DNA of 64,000 nt from Hyphomicrobium sp. (lineage in GTDB: Bacteria > Pseudomonadota > Alphaproteobacteria > Rhizobiales > Hyphomicrobiaceae), in contig JAEUME010000018.1 in assembly GCA_016793445.1 (NCBI GenBank), positions 248,001 through 312,000 of the forward strand. Reading direction: 5' to 3'. Positions 63,769 to 64,000 of this stretch are shown here, piece by piece. The notes beneath the pieces are model-generated. The model saw nothing but the letters and a program-made list of their open reading frames with translations. It had not been told where the DNA came from and did not search any database. Position 1 is the first letter of the stretch, and each line of letters opens with the position of its first letter. Both the position numbers and the translations under genes were made by a program.

Positions 63769-64000
63769 TCATGATTTCCCGGCGGCATGGCCGGGGTAGG
63801 CCTCACGCGTGTAGATGCGCGCATTCATCTTGCGGCCGTCGGGACCGCACAGGAATTCGGCCGCGCGGTTCTGGTCGCCGTCGACGCGAAGGCTTTGGCC
63901 TGGAGTGACATTCGCGGTGATGCGGGTGCCGTGCGGTCCTTCGCTGCCGCCGGACGCCATGCCGCCAGCTTCGGATTCGGACAGGACGATCGTTAGCCCG
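63769..64000 (-). CDS. Secreted-family protein, paralogue 3, 5' end beyond the window
   Basis: The frame is open to the right edge of the window. The visible 76 residues begin GLTIVLSESEAGGMASGGSE and continue with RITANVTPGQSLRVDGDQNR and AAEFLCGPDGRKMNARIYTR. They align with the last two thirds of paralogues 1 and 2: 'V(M/L)(M/L)SE', a glycine-rich strand, 'A..(L/F).C' and a closing 'AYP'. The PYHLA segment is replaced by a Gly/Ser loop, so this copy is the most divergent. The N terminus and signal peptide cannot be seen. Confidence 0.65.
   Translation of the reverse strand, partial: GLTIVLSESEAGGMASGGSEGPHGTRITANVTPGQSLRVDGDQNRAAEFLCGPDGRKMNARIYTREAYPGHAAGKS

Overview
The window is a dense, GC-rich, essentially housekeeping segment of an alphaproteobacterial chromosome, best matched to order Hyphomicrobiales (Rhizobiales) and probably a Hyphomicrobium-like methylotroph. 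The evidence is the gene order (lolD-dnaE-rpsB-tsf-pyrH-frr-uppS-cdsA-dxr-rseP-bamA-lpxD-fabZ-lpxA-lpxI-lpxB, gltA-gltX-comEC-lexA-moeA-moaC-trpCDG-trpE-ppiD, tpiA-secG-pyrG, purC-purS-purQ), LpxI in place of LpxH, the GTTC-N7-GTTC SOS box, GGAAC-N16-CGTT stress promoters, an ATP synthase zeta inhibitor, and a PQQ alcohol dehydrogenase with the lanthanide-type aspartate. The genus is an inference.

Layout. 1-6531: end of a LolC/E permease, lolD, dnaE, a palindromic repeat element, two small secreted proteins and a DUF155 membrane protein. 6718-24192 (plus strand): an Aas-like acyl-activating enzyme, then translation (rpsB, tsf, frr), nucleotide (pyrH), isoprenoid (uppS, dxr), phospholipid (cdsA), envelope biogenesis (rseP, bamA) and lipid A (lpxD, fabZ, lpxA, lpxI, lpxB) genes; LpxI carries a duplicated, apparently degenerate second C-terminal domain. 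24250-33782: gltA, gltX, comEC (divergent), lexA with its SOS box, a lipoprotein hydrolase, a small coiled-coil protein and moeA.

33783-45354 is the accessory part. The usual trpE-trpG-trpD-trpC-moaC-moeA array is cut at several places. Between moeA and moaC lies an AT-richer island with two near-identical 3' ends of an HlyC-type toxin-activating acyltransferase gene, each followed by orphan genes: an unknown 147-aa gene plus a DUF1629-like immunity fragment after the first, and an unknown 120-aa gene, a PIN-like nuclease-fold protein and an overlapping membrane-anchored protein after the second. It looks like a worn polymorphic-toxin/immunity cassette array. Between trpC and trpD sit a methyltransferase, a sulfotransferase and prfC, plus an inverted 63-bp copy of a piece of prfC. 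A mosaic intergenic repeat lies before trpE.

45355-58120: trpE, a PpiD/SurA-like chaperone, tpiA, secG, pyrG, small stress-type genes driven by a bidirectional EcfG-like promoter pair, the zeta inhibitor, then purC-purS-small membrane protein-purQ. 58210-64000: an ankyrin-repeat secreted protein, a dihaem cytochrome c with a quinoprotein dehydrogenase, a 29-codon gene with its own terminator, and a tandem cluster of at least three secreted paralogues of unknown function running off the right edge.

No tRNA, rRNA, CRISPR array, transposase or integrase gene was seen. All functional calls come from reading the sequence and from family knowledge; no database search was run.
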